Assembly (NCBI GenBank): GCA_963706755.1
Contig: CAVPNH010000011.1
Location: 186,001 to 250,000 of the forward strand
Length of the DNA: 64,000 bases
From: RPQJ01 sp963706755
GTDB lineage: Bacteria > Pseudomonadota > Gammaproteobacteria > Steroidobacterales > Steroidobacteraceae
Direction: 5' to 3'
A model generated the notes under the pieces. The model was given only the letters and a program-made list of their open reading frames with translations, made no database searches and was not told the DNA's origin. Position 1 is the first letter of the stretch; every line of letters begins with the position of its first letter. This document shows positions 46,122 through 55,609 of this stretch, piece by piece. Position numbers and translations under genes: made by a program.

Positions 46122-47456
46122 TCACCGCGCGGGATCGAGAGTCGTGCCCCTTGCGAGGTCCGAGACCACGGCGGGCGAGGCCAGCAGCCTTGCGAATGCG
46201 TCCCAGCGGGCGTCCAGGTCCGCACCGGCCACCTTGTCGATGTATTGCCGGACGAGGTCCTCGCCGAGCCGGTAGTTCACCACGTAGGAGCGGTAGGTCT
46301 CCATGAACCTGATGCTTCGCTTTGCTTCATCTGGCGTGGCGAACGTGAATTCCTTCAGCCAGGCAATCGTCTGCTCGGCCGAACGGGTGCCGTCCAGGTA
46401 GGCGCGCGCGGCGTCGATGCGTGCGTAGCCGAGCGCCTTGGTGAGTTGCGCCACTCGGTAATTTGTCTCCGCGAGCGATGGATCGACGCCCGCAACCACG
46501 TACAGGTGGTCTCGCTCCCACTGCCACCGCTGGTCGCCCGGGAACACGAGTTCGACGCCGAAGTCGGCCGTGCCCTCGGCCAGGAGTGATTCCGCGGAAA
46601 ACAGCGGATACACCGTGTACTCGATCCAGCCCCGGCCCTTGACGAGGTGCTGCTCGAGCAGCGTGTTCAGCACATGATGTCCGGGATAACCCTCGTGACA
46701 CATCAGCGGCGCCAATCCACTTGCATACACGGGGAGGCTGACGTTGACCTCGATGAGACTCTGGTAGGCACCCTTGAACCAGTTGTAGGCGCTCCAGGGC
46801 TTGTCCTTCACGAGTTCGAGCCGGAAGTTCTCGCCCGGTGGCAGTGCGATGCGGGCGAGAGTGCTGCCGCGACAGGCGTCCAGGGCCGTCTCCAAACCCT
46901 TACGGATGCGATCGGGCGCGACTACGAATCGCTTCTTGAAGGCTTCCATGCGCTCGCCGAGCGGGCCCTGGCCAGGTACGGCCGCATCGAGTTGCCGGTG
47001 GATGGTTCGGTAGTACTCGTCGTCGTGATGCGGCGGGACCACGCCATACAGGCGCCGCGCTTCCTCGTCGAATGGCAGGCGCTTGCCGTTCAGCATCTCG
47101 AGCCGCGTCCGCACGGAGGCCAGCTGCTCGGCCAGTGCGCGGCGACGTTGTTCCAACTCGGCATCCGGCGTCCGCGCGGCGCCGAGCCGGTCACTGAGGC
47201 GGCGCGCGTCCTCGTCGAGCTCCGTGAGCGATCGCTTGTGCGCGCGGACTTCGTCCCGCCACCCGGGCGGACCGTAGTAGGCATCGACGAAATCAGCGTC
47301 GTGCTCTCCGATGGCGAGCACCAGGCGAACGTATTGTTCCGCCAGGGCGTCGAGGCCGGTTGCGGTCATGTCGTCGGCCGCCTGGGCCGGGCCGGTCGGC
47401 AGAAGCACCGCGATGGTCGCCGTGCAGAGGTACACAAGGCCAGCCGGGAGATGCAT
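46122..47456 (-). CDS. DUF885-like secreted metallopeptidase
   Basis: A 444-residue exported protein. The N-terminus is a signal peptide (MHLPAGLVYLCTATIAVLL, cleavage near AQA-AD). The zinc-binding motif is MCHEGYPGHHVLN near residue 258, a HExxx-H form like the HEAxPGHH of DUF885 peptidases, with a downstream Glu in SLLAEGTADFG that may be the third ligand. The rest is helical. It probably cleaves peptides in the periplasm. It is divergent from the acyl-CoA dehydrogenase across 99 bp. Confidence 0.8.
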   Translation of the reverse strand: MHLPAGLVYLCTATIAVLLPTGPAQAADDMTATGLDALAEQYVRLVLAIGEHDADFVDAYYGPPGWRDEVRAHKRSLTELDEDARRLSDRLGAARTPDAELEQRRRALAEQLASVRTRLEMLNGKRLPFDEEARRLYGVVPPHHDDEYYRTIHRQLDAAVPGQGPLGERMEAFKKRFVVAPDRIRKGLETALDACRGSTLARIALPPGENFRLELVKDKPWSAYNWFKGAYQSLIEVNVSLPVYASGLAPLMCHEGYPGHHVLNTLLEQHLVKGRGWIEYTVYPLFSAESLLAEGTADFGVELVFPGDQRWQWERDHLYVVAGVDPSLAETNYRVAQLTKALGYARIDAARAYLDGTRSAEQTIAWLKEFTFATPDEAKRSIRFMETYRSYVVNYRLGEDLVRQYIDKVAGADLDARWDAFARLLASPAVVSDLARGTTLDPAR

Positions 47457-47555
47457 GGGTTTACCCTGGACAAGGTCGTGGCGCTGGATCGAATCTACAG
47501 TGCGGCCGTGCCCATAGGGTATTGTTCACCGCGGTTGACAGCAACGGAGTATCCG

Positions 47556-48707
47556 ATGAGCGGCTATGACATCTCCGACATCGAGTTGATCGAAGACCTC
47601 GCGAAGCGTTTCGCGGAAACGGAGATACGGCCGCATCTCGAGGCCTGGGAGGAGGCCGGGGAGTTTCCCCGCGAGTTGTATTCCAGGCTGGCGGACATGG
47701 GCTGGCTGGGCCTGGGCTATCCGGAGGAACTCGGCGGTACGCCGGCGCCCTGGTCTGTGCGTAACGCACTGTCCGTATCCCTGTCGCGCCATTGCGGCAG
47801 CGGCGGAGTCATGGCCGGGGCGTTCAGTCACACGATCGGCCTGCCCCCGATCGCGCGCTACGGCAGCGAGGAACTGAAGCGCCGCGTGATCCCCGACGTC
47901 CTGAGTGGCCGCAGGATCTCGGCGCTGGCCATCACGGAACCCGGCGGCGGCTCGGACGTCGCCAGCCTGCGGACCACGGCTCGACGTGACGGCGACCACT
48001 ACGTCGTCGATGGCGAGAAGACGTTCATCACCTCGGGCATGCGAGCCGACTGGTTCACGCTCGCCGTCCGCACGGACCCTGACAATAAGGGCGCGGGTGG
48101 CGTCTCCATGATTGCCGTGCCGGGCGACGTAGCAGGCTTGACTCGGTCGCGCCTCCATAAGATGGGCTGGCTGTGTTCCGATACGGCGCTGTTGCACTTC
48201 GACGGTGTGCGGGTGCCGGTCGCCAACCTGATCGGCGAGGAGGGCAGCGGCTTCAGGATGATCATGACCAACTTCAACGCCGAGCGGATCTCCATCGCGG
48301 CGATGGCGCTCGGCATGGGGGAATGCTGCTACGACGAGGCGCTGGCGTGGTCACGGGAGCGCAAGACCTTCGGCAGGGCGCTGATCGAGCACCAGGTCGT
48401 CAGGCACAAGCTGGTGGACATGCGCATGCGCCTCGACTCCACCCGGGCATGGCTGAAGAACCTGTCGGAGCGAGCCGACGACAACCAGATGGACGCCCGG
48501 TGGGTAGCCGAGGTCTGCATGATCAAGAATCACTCGACGCAGGCGATGCAGTTCTGCGCCGACCAGGCCGTTCAGATCCTTGGCGGCATGGGCTACATGC
48601 GCGGCACCGCGAGCGAGCGCATCTACCGCGAGGTCAAGGTGGCGATGATCGGCGGTGGCGCAGAGGAAATCATGAAAGAGCTGGCTGCGCGACAACTGGG
48701 GATCTAG
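47556..48707 (+). CDS. Acyl-CoA dehydrogenase
   Basis: A 383-residue FAD-dependent acyl-CoA dehydrogenase. ALAITEPGGGSDVASLRTTA near 130 is the first signature and QILGGMGYMRGTASERIYR near 340 the second. The Glu usually found in the EGT motif is replaced (IGGGAEEIM). NFNAERISIAAMALG keeps a Glu at the helix-G position used by isovaleryl-CoA and long-chain dehydrogenases. The substrate is therefore likely branched or long. The start ATG 47556 has ACGGAG upstream. No other beta-oxidation gene is adjacent. Confidence 0.9.
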   Translation: MSGYDISDIELIEDLAKRFAETEIRPHLEAWEEAGEFPRELYSRLADMGWLGLGYPEELGGTPAPWSVRNALSVSLSRHCGSGGVMAGAFSHTIGLPPIARYGSEELKRRVIPDVLSGRRISALAITEPGGGSDVASLRTTARRDGDHYVVDGEKTFITSGMRADWFTLAVRTDPDNKGAGGVSMIAVPGDVAGLTRSRLHKMGWLCSDTALLHFDGVRVPVANLIGEEGSGFRMIMTNFNAERISIAAMALGMGECCYDEALAWSRERKTFGRALIEHQVVRHKLVDMRMRLDSTRAWLKNLSERADDNQMDARWVAEVCMIKNHSTQAMQFCADQAVQILGGMGYMRGTASERIYREVKVAMIGGGAEEIMKELAARQLGI

Positions 48708-48874
48708 CCAGCATCGCCTGATCCAGGGCGTCGTCTGGTCACCACCGCGGATCCAGCCGTGTTCGTGCAGGCGACGCACGAAGTGCAGCAGGCCAATCAA
48801 GTACACTTTCCACGACGATTCAGCCGCGTACCCCGATCCCGGGCTGACCGCGGCCCGAGTGTCCGGAGCGAGCC

Positions 48875-51160
48875 ATGCACAAACGCACGACTGCCCTGTT
48901 GACCGGACTGCTGCTGCTGGCGCCACTGATCTGTTCCGGTGGCTCTCCGATCGCGCCGGTTCCTGACCCTGCGCCGTCCTGGAACATGCCGGACGGCAGC
49001 CAGGTCCGCGTGATCGTGAAACTCCGCAGCGCTCGCGCACCGAGCGAAGCGCCCACGATCGAAGCCCAGGACGTCGCCGCGCTCGCGGGGCGCACAGGCG
49101 TCAGACTGCGGCAGACCCGGCGAATCGAGCCCAGGCTGCGCGTGCTGGAAGTGGGTACTCTCGCGGCGTCGGGGTCGGTTGCAGCGGCCCTGGAGAAGCT
49201 CCGGGCCGACCCGAATGTGCAGTACGCGGAGCTGGACCGGCGCCGGCATGCGCACGCGCTGCCGGACGACCAGATCTTCCCGCTGCAGTGGTACCTGCAG
49301 AACGCAACAGGCACCCCGAGCGCCGTCGACGCGGTGAGCGCCTGGGATGTCTCGACGGGCAGCAGCGGCGTCGTGATTGCGGTGCTCGACACGGGCGTGC
49401 GTTACGACCACCCGGACCTCGCGCCGGCGGGTTCAGGCGGGCGCCTGCTGCCCGGGTTCGACTTCGTCACCGATCGGCGCCTGTCGAACGACGGCGACGG
49501 CTGGGACCTGGACGCGTCCGACCCCGGTGACTGGGTTACCGGCGCGGAGGCCGGTTCCCTCCCGCTCAGCGGCTGCCAGGAGAGCAGCAGTTCCTGGCAC
49601 GGTACAAGAGTGTCCGGGATCATCGGTGCGCGCAGCAACAATGCACTCGGGGTATCGGGCATTACGTGGGGCGGGTGGATCCTGCCGGTGCGCGTGCTCG
49701 GCAAGTGCGGTGGCTACGACTCAGACATCGTGGCCGCGATGCTGTGGGCGGCAGGCATCCAGGTCGATGGCGCACCCGCGAACCCGTACCCGGCGAATGT
49801 CGTCAACTTGAGCCTCGGCGGGGGAGACACCTGCCCGCAGAACTACCAGGATGCGATCGGCCGGTTGCGCGCGCGAGGCGTGCTGGTCGTGGCGTCCGGC
49901 GGCAACGATGGAAGCGTCGTCGAGACGCCGGCCAACTGCCCGGGTGCCGCAGGGATCGGTGCGATCCGCCACATCGGTACCAAGGTGGGATTCAGCAATC
50001 TCGGCCCCGGCATCGCGCTCAGCGCGCCGGGCGGCAACTGCGTGAATACGGGTCAAGGCGAGCCGTGCCTGTTCTCGATCGACACCACGACCAACCTCGG
50101 CACGACGGTGCCCACGACCGACAGCTACACGGACCAGTTCAACTTCAACGTGGGGACGAGCTTTTCCGCGCCGATCGTATCCGGCATCGCCGGCCTCATG
50201 GTCGCGGTGAACGGGCGGCTCTCGACGACGCAACTCATCGCGCGCCTTCAGGAAGGCGCGACGAAGCCGTTCCCGGTCTCGAGCGACCCGACCGTACCGG
50301 TGTGTCACGTGCCGGCCAATGCAGGCGACAAGCAGACCGCAGAGTGTTCGTGCACGACCCAGACCTGCGGCGCGGGCATGGCGAACGCCCTGGGAGCCCT
50401 GCAGGCCGCTTTGCGGCCCGTGGCGGCGGTCTCGGTGCCTGTCATCGTCGCGGCTGGCCAGAACGTCGTCCTGCGTGGCGGTGGCAGTGGCGCTGCCTGC
50501 GGTCACATTGTCGGCGCGTATTCGTGGGCCATCGTCAATGGCGGTGCGACGCCTCCGGGCATCGTGGGCGCGAACACTGACACGGCGACCGTAGTGGCGC
50601 CGGCCTCGGGGTCGTTCACGGTTCGACTCACCGTCACCGACGACGCGGGTCGGCAGGACAGCGCCGACGTCGTTGTAAGCGCGACGGCGGCGACGACGAG
50701 CGCACCGCCCGCCGCGGGCTCGGTCGCTTGCCGGGCGCCGATCGTCGCAATCTCGCTGTCGCCCGTGTCCGCCACCGTCCGGGCGGGCGGGAGCACCCAG
50801 CTGTTCAACGCGTCGGTCGCGAACGCCGGGAACGGCGGCGTCGCCTGGTACGTCGACGACGTGCCGGGTGGCAACGCGGTGGTCGGGACGGTGTCGGCGA
50901 CGGGCCTTTATACGTCGCCGGCGGCCCGGCCGAACCCGGCAACCGTTACGGTGAAGGCCGTGCCCTCCGCTGACCCGACCCGTTACGCAAGCGCTGCCGT
51001 CACGATCACGTCTGCCCCGGTGTCGGGCGGCGGTGGTGGAGGCGGGGGCGGGGGTGGGGGTGGAGCCGGCGGCGCGTTGATCCCTCTGCTGCTCGCGCTC
51101 GCCGCGGTTCGGCGTCGCGTACCGGGCGATCGCCGGCGCGGTTCCACGGCCGGGGCCTGA
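48875..51160 (+). CDS. Subtilisin-family serine protease with GlyGly-CTERM tail
   Basis: A 761-residue secreted S8 protease. A signal peptide (about residues 1-22) precedes an I9-like propeptide (45-125). The triad is Asp in VIAVLDTGVRYDHPD, His in SSSWHGTRVSGIIGA and Ser in GTSFSAPIVSGIAG. Two immunoglobulin-like domains follow (PKD-like near 520-610, Big-like near 630-710). A run of 13 Gly leads into a hydrophobic helix and RRR, the GlyGly-CTERM pattern processed by rhombosortase. Such proteases are exported by type II secretion in other species. The exact family of the tail is inferred. Confidence 0.93.
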   Translation: MHKRTTALLTGLLLLAPLICSGGSPIAPVPDPAPSWNMPDGSQVRVIVKLRSARAPSEAPTIEAQDVAALAGRTGVRLRQTRRIEPRLRVLEVGTLAASGSVAAALEKLRADPNVQYAELDRRRHAHALPDDQIFPLQWYLQNATGTPSAVDAVSAWDVSTGSSGVVIAVLDTGVRYDHPDLAPAGSGGRLLPGFDFVTDRRLSNDGDGWDLDASDPGDWVTGAEAGSLPLSGCQESSSSWHGTRVSGIIGARSNNALGVSGITWGGWILPVRVLGKCGGYDSDIVAAMLWAAGIQVDGAPANPYPANVVNLSLGGGDTCPQNYQDAIGRLRARGVLVVASGGNDGSVVETPANCPGAAGIGAIRHIGTKVGFSNLGPGIALSAPGGNCVNTGQGEPCLFSIDTTTNLGTTVPTTDSYTDQFNFNVGTSFSAPIVSGIAGLMVAVNGRLSTTQLIARLQEGATKPFPVSSDPTVPVCHVPANAGDKQTAECSCTTQTCGAGMANALGALQAALRPVAAVSVPVIVAAGQNVVLRGGGSGAACGHIVGAYSWAIVNGGATPPGIVGANTDTATVVAPASGSFTVRLTVTDDAGRQDSADVVVSATAATTSAPPAAGSVACRAPIVAISLSPVSATVRAGGSTQLFNASVANAGNGGVAWYVDDVPGGNAVVGTVSATGLYTSPAARPNPATVTVKAVPSADPTRYASAAVTITSAPVSGGGGGGGGGGGGGAGGALIPLLLALAAVRRRVPGDRRRGSTAGA

Positions 51161-51182
51161 CGACACGAGATTGGTGGCGGGA

Positions 51183-52601
51183 ATGCTGGAACGGATCTTC
51201 CGACTTCGCGAAAACGGGACCACGGTGCGGACCGAACTGGGCGCGGGCCTGACCACGTTCCTGACCATGTCGTACATCATCGTCGTGCAGCCGGCCGTGC
51301 TGTCTGGAACGATGTTCGGCGAGGTCACGGGCATGGATTTCGGCGCGGTCATGACGGCGACCTGCCTCGCGGCCGCGCTTGCCTCGGCGATCATGGGGCT
51401 CTACGCGCGTTATCCCATCGCGCAGGCGCCCGGCATGGGCGAGAATTTCTTCTTCGTGTTCACGGCGATCCCGGCGGCCGCGGCGGCCGGCGCCGCGGTG
51501 CCTTGGGCGACGGCGCTGGGCGCGGTGTTCGTTTCGGGGGTGCTGTTCCTGGTACTCACGCTCGCCGGCGCGCGCGAGGCCGTGATGAACGGCCTGAGCC
51601 CGAGCATGCGGCACGCGATCGCCGCCGGCATCGGGCTTTTCATCGCGTTCATCGGCCTGCAGAATGCGCAGGTGATCGTCGCGGACCCGGGGACCGCCGT
51701 CGCGCTGAATCCGGAATTCGGGTCACCCGACATGCTGGTGTTCTTCGTGGGGCTCCTCACCGGCGCGGGCCTGCACGCGCGCCGGGTGCGCGGCTCGATA
51801 CTGTGGGGCATCCTCGCCGCCGGGGCGGTCGCGATCGCGTTCAAGCTCGCGCTGCCGCTGCTGGGCGAGTCCGTTGCAAGCTCGCCGCTGGTCGCGAACT
51901 CGGGCCTTGCGACGCGCTTCGAGCTCGCCGACCACCTGCTGGCGGCACCGCCGTCGCTGGAGCCCACGCTGCTGCGGATGGACCTGCGCGGCGCACTCAC
52001 GATCGCGATGGCGCCGGTCGTCGCGATCTTCCTCTTCATGGTGTTCTTCGACACCGTGGGCACACTGGTGGGCGTGGCGCAGCAGGCAGGGTTCATGCGC
52101 GACGGCAAGCTGCCGCGGGCCCGGCAGGCCTTCCTGTCGGATGCGACCGCGACCGTCGCGGGAGCGTGCCTCGGCACCAGCACCGTGACGAGCTACATCG
52201 AGAGCGCGACCGGCGTCGAGCAGGGCGGGCGCACGGGGCTCACGGCGCTCACGGTCGCCGCGCTGTTCCTGGTCGCACTCTTCTTCAGTCCCGTGGTCGC
52301 GATGCTGGGCGGCTACCCGCCGATCACCGCACCGGCGCTGGTGCTGGTGGGCGCCATGATGCTGGGCAACGTGCGCCACGTGGACTGGAACGACTACACC
52401 GAGGTGGTCCCTGCGTTCCTGGTGCTGGGCGGAATTCCGTTCACGTATTCCATCGCCGACGGCCTCGCGCTCGGCCTCATCGCCTATCCGCTGGTCAAGG
52501 TGCTCGGCGGCCGCGCGCGCGAGGCACGCCCGTCTGCCTGGGTGATCGCGGGACTGCTCCTGCTCTATTTCCTCATGGTCCGGCCAGCCGCTACAGGATG
52601 A
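51183..52601 (+). CDS. NCS2 purine permease (AzgA type)
   Basis: A 472-residue permease for adenine, guanine or hypoxanthine, with about 12-14 membrane segments. TTFLTMSYIIVVQP near residue 26, QAPGMGENFFF near 82, FMVFFDTVGTLVGVAQQAG near 285 and GTSTVTSYIESATGVEQGGR near 325 are typical of the AzgA/PbuG group. I use the ATG at 51183; a TTG at 51171 is possible. No purine riboswitch is seen in the short upstream gap. The tryptophanase-like gene follows within 8 bp. Confidence 0.92.
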   Translation: MLERIFRLRENGTTVRTELGAGLTTFLTMSYIIVVQPAVLSGTMFGEVTGMDFGAVMTATCLAAALASAIMGLYARYPIAQAPGMGENFFFVFTAIPAAAAAGAAVPWATALGAVFVSGVLFLVLTLAGAREAVMNGLSPSMRHAIAAGIGLFIAFIGLQNAQVIVADPGTAVALNPEFGSPDMLVFFVGLLTGAGLHARRVRGSILWGILAAGAVAIAFKLALPLLGESVASSPLVANSGLATRFELADHLLAAPPSLEPTLLRMDLRGALTIAMAPVVAIFLFMVFFDTVGTLVGVAQQAGFMRDGKLPRARQAFLSDATATVAGACLGTSTVTSYIESATGVEQGGRTGLTALTVAALFLVALFFSPVVAMLGGYPPITAPALVLVGAMMLGNVRHVDWNDYTEVVPAFLVLGGIPFTYSIADGLALGLIAYPLVKVLGGRAREARPSAWVIAGLLLLYFLMVRPAATG

Positions 52602-52608
52602 TCTGCGC

Positions 52609-53976
52609 ATGAAGACCATCATCGAGCCGTTCCGCATCAAGGTCGTCGAACCGATCCGGCTCACGACGGTGGAGGAACGCAAGGTGCTGCTCGAGCGGGC
52701 CGGGTGGAACCTGTTCGCGGTCCACTCCGACGACGTGATCATCGACCTGCTGACCGACAGCGGCACCAGCGCGATGAGCGCGGAGCAGTGGGGCGCGGTC
52801 ATGCGCGGCGACGAGTCCTACGCGGGTTCACCGTCCTACTACCGGTTCGAAGCCGCGGTGCGGGAACTGATGCAGTTCCGGCACGTCATCCCCACGCACC
52901 AGGGGCGTGCGGCGGAGGCCATCCTGTTCTCGATCGTCGGTGGGCCCGGCCGGGTCATTCCCTCCAACACCCACTTCGACACCACGCGCGGCAACATCGA
53001 GGCCACCGGCGCGACGGCCGTGGATCTCGTCTGCCCCGAGGCGCAGGACACGGACGCGCGCCATCCGTTCAAGGGCAACATCGATCTCGCACGGCTCGAG
53101 CAGCTGCTCGCGGAATCCGCCGACAGCATCCCGCTCGTGATGCTCACGGTGACGAACAACGCGGGTGGCGGCCAGCCGGTGAGCCTCGCCAACATCCGCG
53201 CCACGGCCGAGATCGCCCACCGCTACGGCAAGCCGCTCATCATCGACGGCTGCCGCTTCGCGGAGAACGCCTGGTTCATCAAGTGCCGGGAGGCGGGACA
53301 GGAGTCCCGGCCGGTACCCGACATCGTGCGTGACATGTTCGCGGTGGCGGACGGCATGACCATGAGCGCCAAGAAGGATGCATTCGCGAACATGGGGGGC
53401 TGGCTCGCGACGAACGACGACCGCCTTGCCGCCGAGGCACGCAACCGGCTGATCCTGACGGAAGGATTCCCGACCTACGGTGGACTCTCGGGACGCGATC
53501 TCGAGGCCATCGCCGTGGGCCTGCACGAGATCGTGGACGAGCAGTACCTGCGCTACCGCGTGCGGACCAACGAGTACATCGGCGAGAAGCTGACGGGCCT
53601 CGGCATCCCCATCGTGCAGCCGGTCGGAGGGCACGCGGTCTTCGTGGACGCGCGGCGGTTCCTGCCGCACATCCCGCCGCTCGAGTACCCGGGGCAGGCG
53701 CTCGCCGTGGCGCTCTACGAGATCGGAGGCATCCGCGCCTGCGAGATCGGCACCGTGATGTTCGGGCTCGGGCCGGACGGGGTCGAGAAGGCCGCCGACA
53801 TGGACCTCGTGCGCCTCGCCATGCCGCGCCGCGTCTACACGCAGTCGCACGCCGACTACCTCGTCGAGGTGTTCGAGGAAGTCGTGCGCAGGAAGGACGG
53901 GCTGCGGGGGCTGCGCATCGTCTCCCAGCCGCCCCGCCTGCGGCACTTCACCGCCCGGTTCCAGCCCCTCAGCTGA
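52609..53976 (+). CDS. tnaA: Tryptophanase-like beta-eliminating lyase
   Basis: A 455-residue PLP-dependent lyase of the tryptophanase/tyrosine phenol-lyase family. EPFRIKVVEPIRLTTVEER is the typical start. The PLP lysine is in MSAKKDAFANMGG near residue 257. The substrate-loop sequence IRACEIGTVMFG matches tryptophanase (IRAVEIG), not tyrosine phenol-lyase (xRSMERG), so indole release from tryptophan is the best guess. No TnaC-like leader or TnaB permease is present. It converges with a paralogue and overlaps it by 8 bp. Confidence 0.88.
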   Translation: MKTIIEPFRIKVVEPIRLTTVEERKVLLERAGWNLFAVHSDDVIIDLLTDSGTSAMSAEQWGAVMRGDESYAGSPSYYRFEAAVRELMQFRHVIPTHQGRAAEAILFSIVGGPGRVIPSNTHFDTTRGNIEATGATAVDLVCPEAQDTDARHPFKGNIDLARLEQLLAESADSIPLVMLTVTNNAGGGQPVSLANIRATAEIAHRYGKPLIIDGCRFAENAWFIKCREAGQESRPVPDIVRDMFAVADGMTMSAKKDAFANMGGWLATNDDRLAAEARNRLILTEGFPTYGGLSGRDLEAIAVGLHEIVDEQYLRYRVRTNEYIGEKLTGLGIPIVQPVGGHAVFVDARRFLPHIPPLEYPGQALAVALYEIGGIRACEIGTVMFGLGPDGVEKAADMDLVRLAMPRRVYTQSHADYLVEVFEEVVRRKDGLRGLRIVSQPPRLRHFTARFQPLS

Positions 53977-55384
53977 CGGGCTCGAAGCGCGCCTGGAAGA
54001 AGCGCAGGTACCTGGGTTCGTAGACCATCCTGAGGCCGCGAGCCGCAGCACGCGCGTCGTAGACGGCCTTGACCGATTCTGCAACCACGTCCATGTGCGC
54101 CTGCGTATAGACGCGGCGCGGGATGGTGAGGCGCGTGAGTTCGAGCTTCGGATAGTGATGATCGCCCGTCGCCGGGTCGCGACCGGCGCTTACGACACCA
54201 CGCTCCATCGAGCGTATGCCGGAGTCGAGGTAGAGCGTCGCGGCGAGCGTCTGGGCCGGGAACTGGTCCTGGCGCAGTTGCGGGTAGAAGGCGCGTGCGT
54301 CGAGGAAGATCGCGTGGCCGCCGACCGGCCGGACCATCGGCACGCCCCAGTCTTCGAGCAGTTCCGCGAGATAGCGCACCTGGCCGATGCGCGCCCGCAT
54401 GTGATCGTCCTGCATGGACTCGGCGATGCCGATCGCCATGGCTTCCATGTCCCGCCCCGCGAGGCCGCCGTAGGTGTGCAGCCCCTCGTACACGACCACG
54501 AGGTTGCGCAGTTCCTCGAAGAGGGCGTGGTCGCGTACCGCGAGCCAGCCGCCGATGTTCACGAGTGCGTCCTTCTTGGCGCTCATCCACGCGCCGTCCG
54601 TGTGGCTGCAGAATTCGCGCACGATCTCGGCGATCGGCTTCCCGGAATATCCGGGCTCTCGCTCCTGGATGAAGAAGGCGTTCTCCGCGAGGCGAGTCGC
54701 GTCGAGGTAGAGCGGTATGCCGTGCCGGCGGCAGAGCGCGTGCAGCGCGGTCACGTTCGCCATGCTGACCGGCTGGCCGCCGGCCATGTTCACCGTCGCC
54801 GCGAGGCTCAGGTAGGCGATGCCTCCCGCGCCGTGCGTCGCGATGAGCCGCTCGAGCTTCGCGAGGTCCACGTCGCCCTTGAACGGGCTCAGGTCCGCAG
54901 GATCGTGGGCGGCGTCCACGATCACGTCGGTGAAGATGCCGCCCGCGAGTTCCTGGTGCAGGCGAGTGGTCGTGAAGTACATGTTGCCAGGCACGTACTG
55001 GCCCTTCTTGATCGCCACCTGGCTCAGGAGGTGCTCGGCGCCGCGCCCCTGGTGCGTGGGCACGATGAATTCGTAGCCGTAAAAGGTCCGGATCGCGTCC
55101 TCGAGGTGGTAGTAATTCCGGCTGCCGGCGTAGGCCTCATCGCCCAGCATCATGCCGGCCCACTGGCGGTCGCTCATCGCGTTCGTGCCGCTGTCGGTGA
55201 GCAGGTCGATGTAGACGTCGTCCGAGCGCAGCAGGAACGTGTTGTATCCGGCGTCGGCCAGCGCCAGGACGCGGTCTTCGCTGCTGGTCATGCGCAGCGG
55301 CTCGACCATCTTGATCTTCCAGGGTTCGGCCCAGGATCGTCGGCCGGACTGCTGGCCCATCGTCCGGTGCACAGTGTCGCTCAT
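53969..55384 (-). CDS. Tyrosine phenol-lyase-like enzyme
   Basis: A 471-residue paralogue of the preceding gene on the other strand. GYNTFLLRSDDVYIDLLTDS, NAMSDRQWAGMMLGDEAYAG and the loop IRSMERGVVSAGRDP match tyrosine phenol-lyase, including the Arg that contacts the phenol side in the Citrobacter enzyme. The PLP lysine is in WMSAKKDALVNIGG. It would cut tyrosine into phenol, pyruvate and ammonia. The ATG at 55384 has AGGAGG upstream (complement of CCTCCT). A tRNA-Leu gene is upstream on the same strand. Two such paralogues side by side are uncommon. Confidence 0.88.
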   Translation of the reverse strand: MSDTVHRTMGQQSGRRSWAEPWKIKMVEPLRMTSSEDRVLALADAGYNTFLLRSDDVYIDLLTDSGTNAMSDRQWAGMMLGDEAYAGSRNYYHLEDAIRTFYGYEFIVPTHQGRGAEHLLSQVAIKKGQYVPGNMYFTTTRLHQELAGGIFTDVIVDAAHDPADLSPFKGDVDLAKLERLIATHGAGGIAYLSLAATVNMAGGQPVSMANVTALHALCRRHGIPLYLDATRLAENAFFIQEREPGYSGKPIAEIVREFCSHTDGAWMSAKKDALVNIGGWLAVRDHALFEELRNLVVVYEGLHTYGGLAGRDMEAMAIGIAESMQDDHMRARIGQVRYLAELLEDWGVPMVRPVGGHAIFLDARAFYPQLRQDQFPAQTLAATLYLDSGIRSMERGVVSAGRDPATGDHHYPKLELTRLTIPRRVYTQAHMDVVAESVKAVYDARAAARGLRMVYEPRYLRFFQARFEPVS

Positions 55385-55507
55385 GGTGGTCCTCCTCGGA
55401 GCCGTTGCGGCAGCGCTGTGGCGCCAGCGCTGCGTTCGTGGGCGGGGACTATAGGCGGCGTGGGTGCCGACCGGCAGCGCGGAAAACCGTGGTGCGGCTG
55501 ATGAGGC

Positions 55508-55594
55508 TGGTGCCCGGGGCCGGGATCGAACCGGCATGGGGTCGCCCCCGAGGGATTTTAAGTCCCTTGCGTCTACCAGTTCCGCCACCCGGGC
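55508..55594 (-). tRNA. tRNA-Leu (TAA)
   Basis: An 87-nt class II tRNA with acceptor GCCCGGG/CCCGGGC, a long variable arm, anticodon loop CTTAAAA (TAA) and encoded CCA. In E. coli a tRNA-Leu(UAA) directly follows tRNA-Gly and tRNA-Cys after pgsA. Here it is 22 kb away and on the opposite strand. Confidence 0.96.
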
Positions 55595-55609
55595 ACGGGT
55601 GCGGGTAAA

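Noticed and set aside
51020..51070. The Gly-coding tract as a simple-sequence slippage locus
   Set aside because: The Gly codons vary (GGC, GGT, GGA, GGG), so slippage is unlikely; a GlyGly-CTERM linker explains it.
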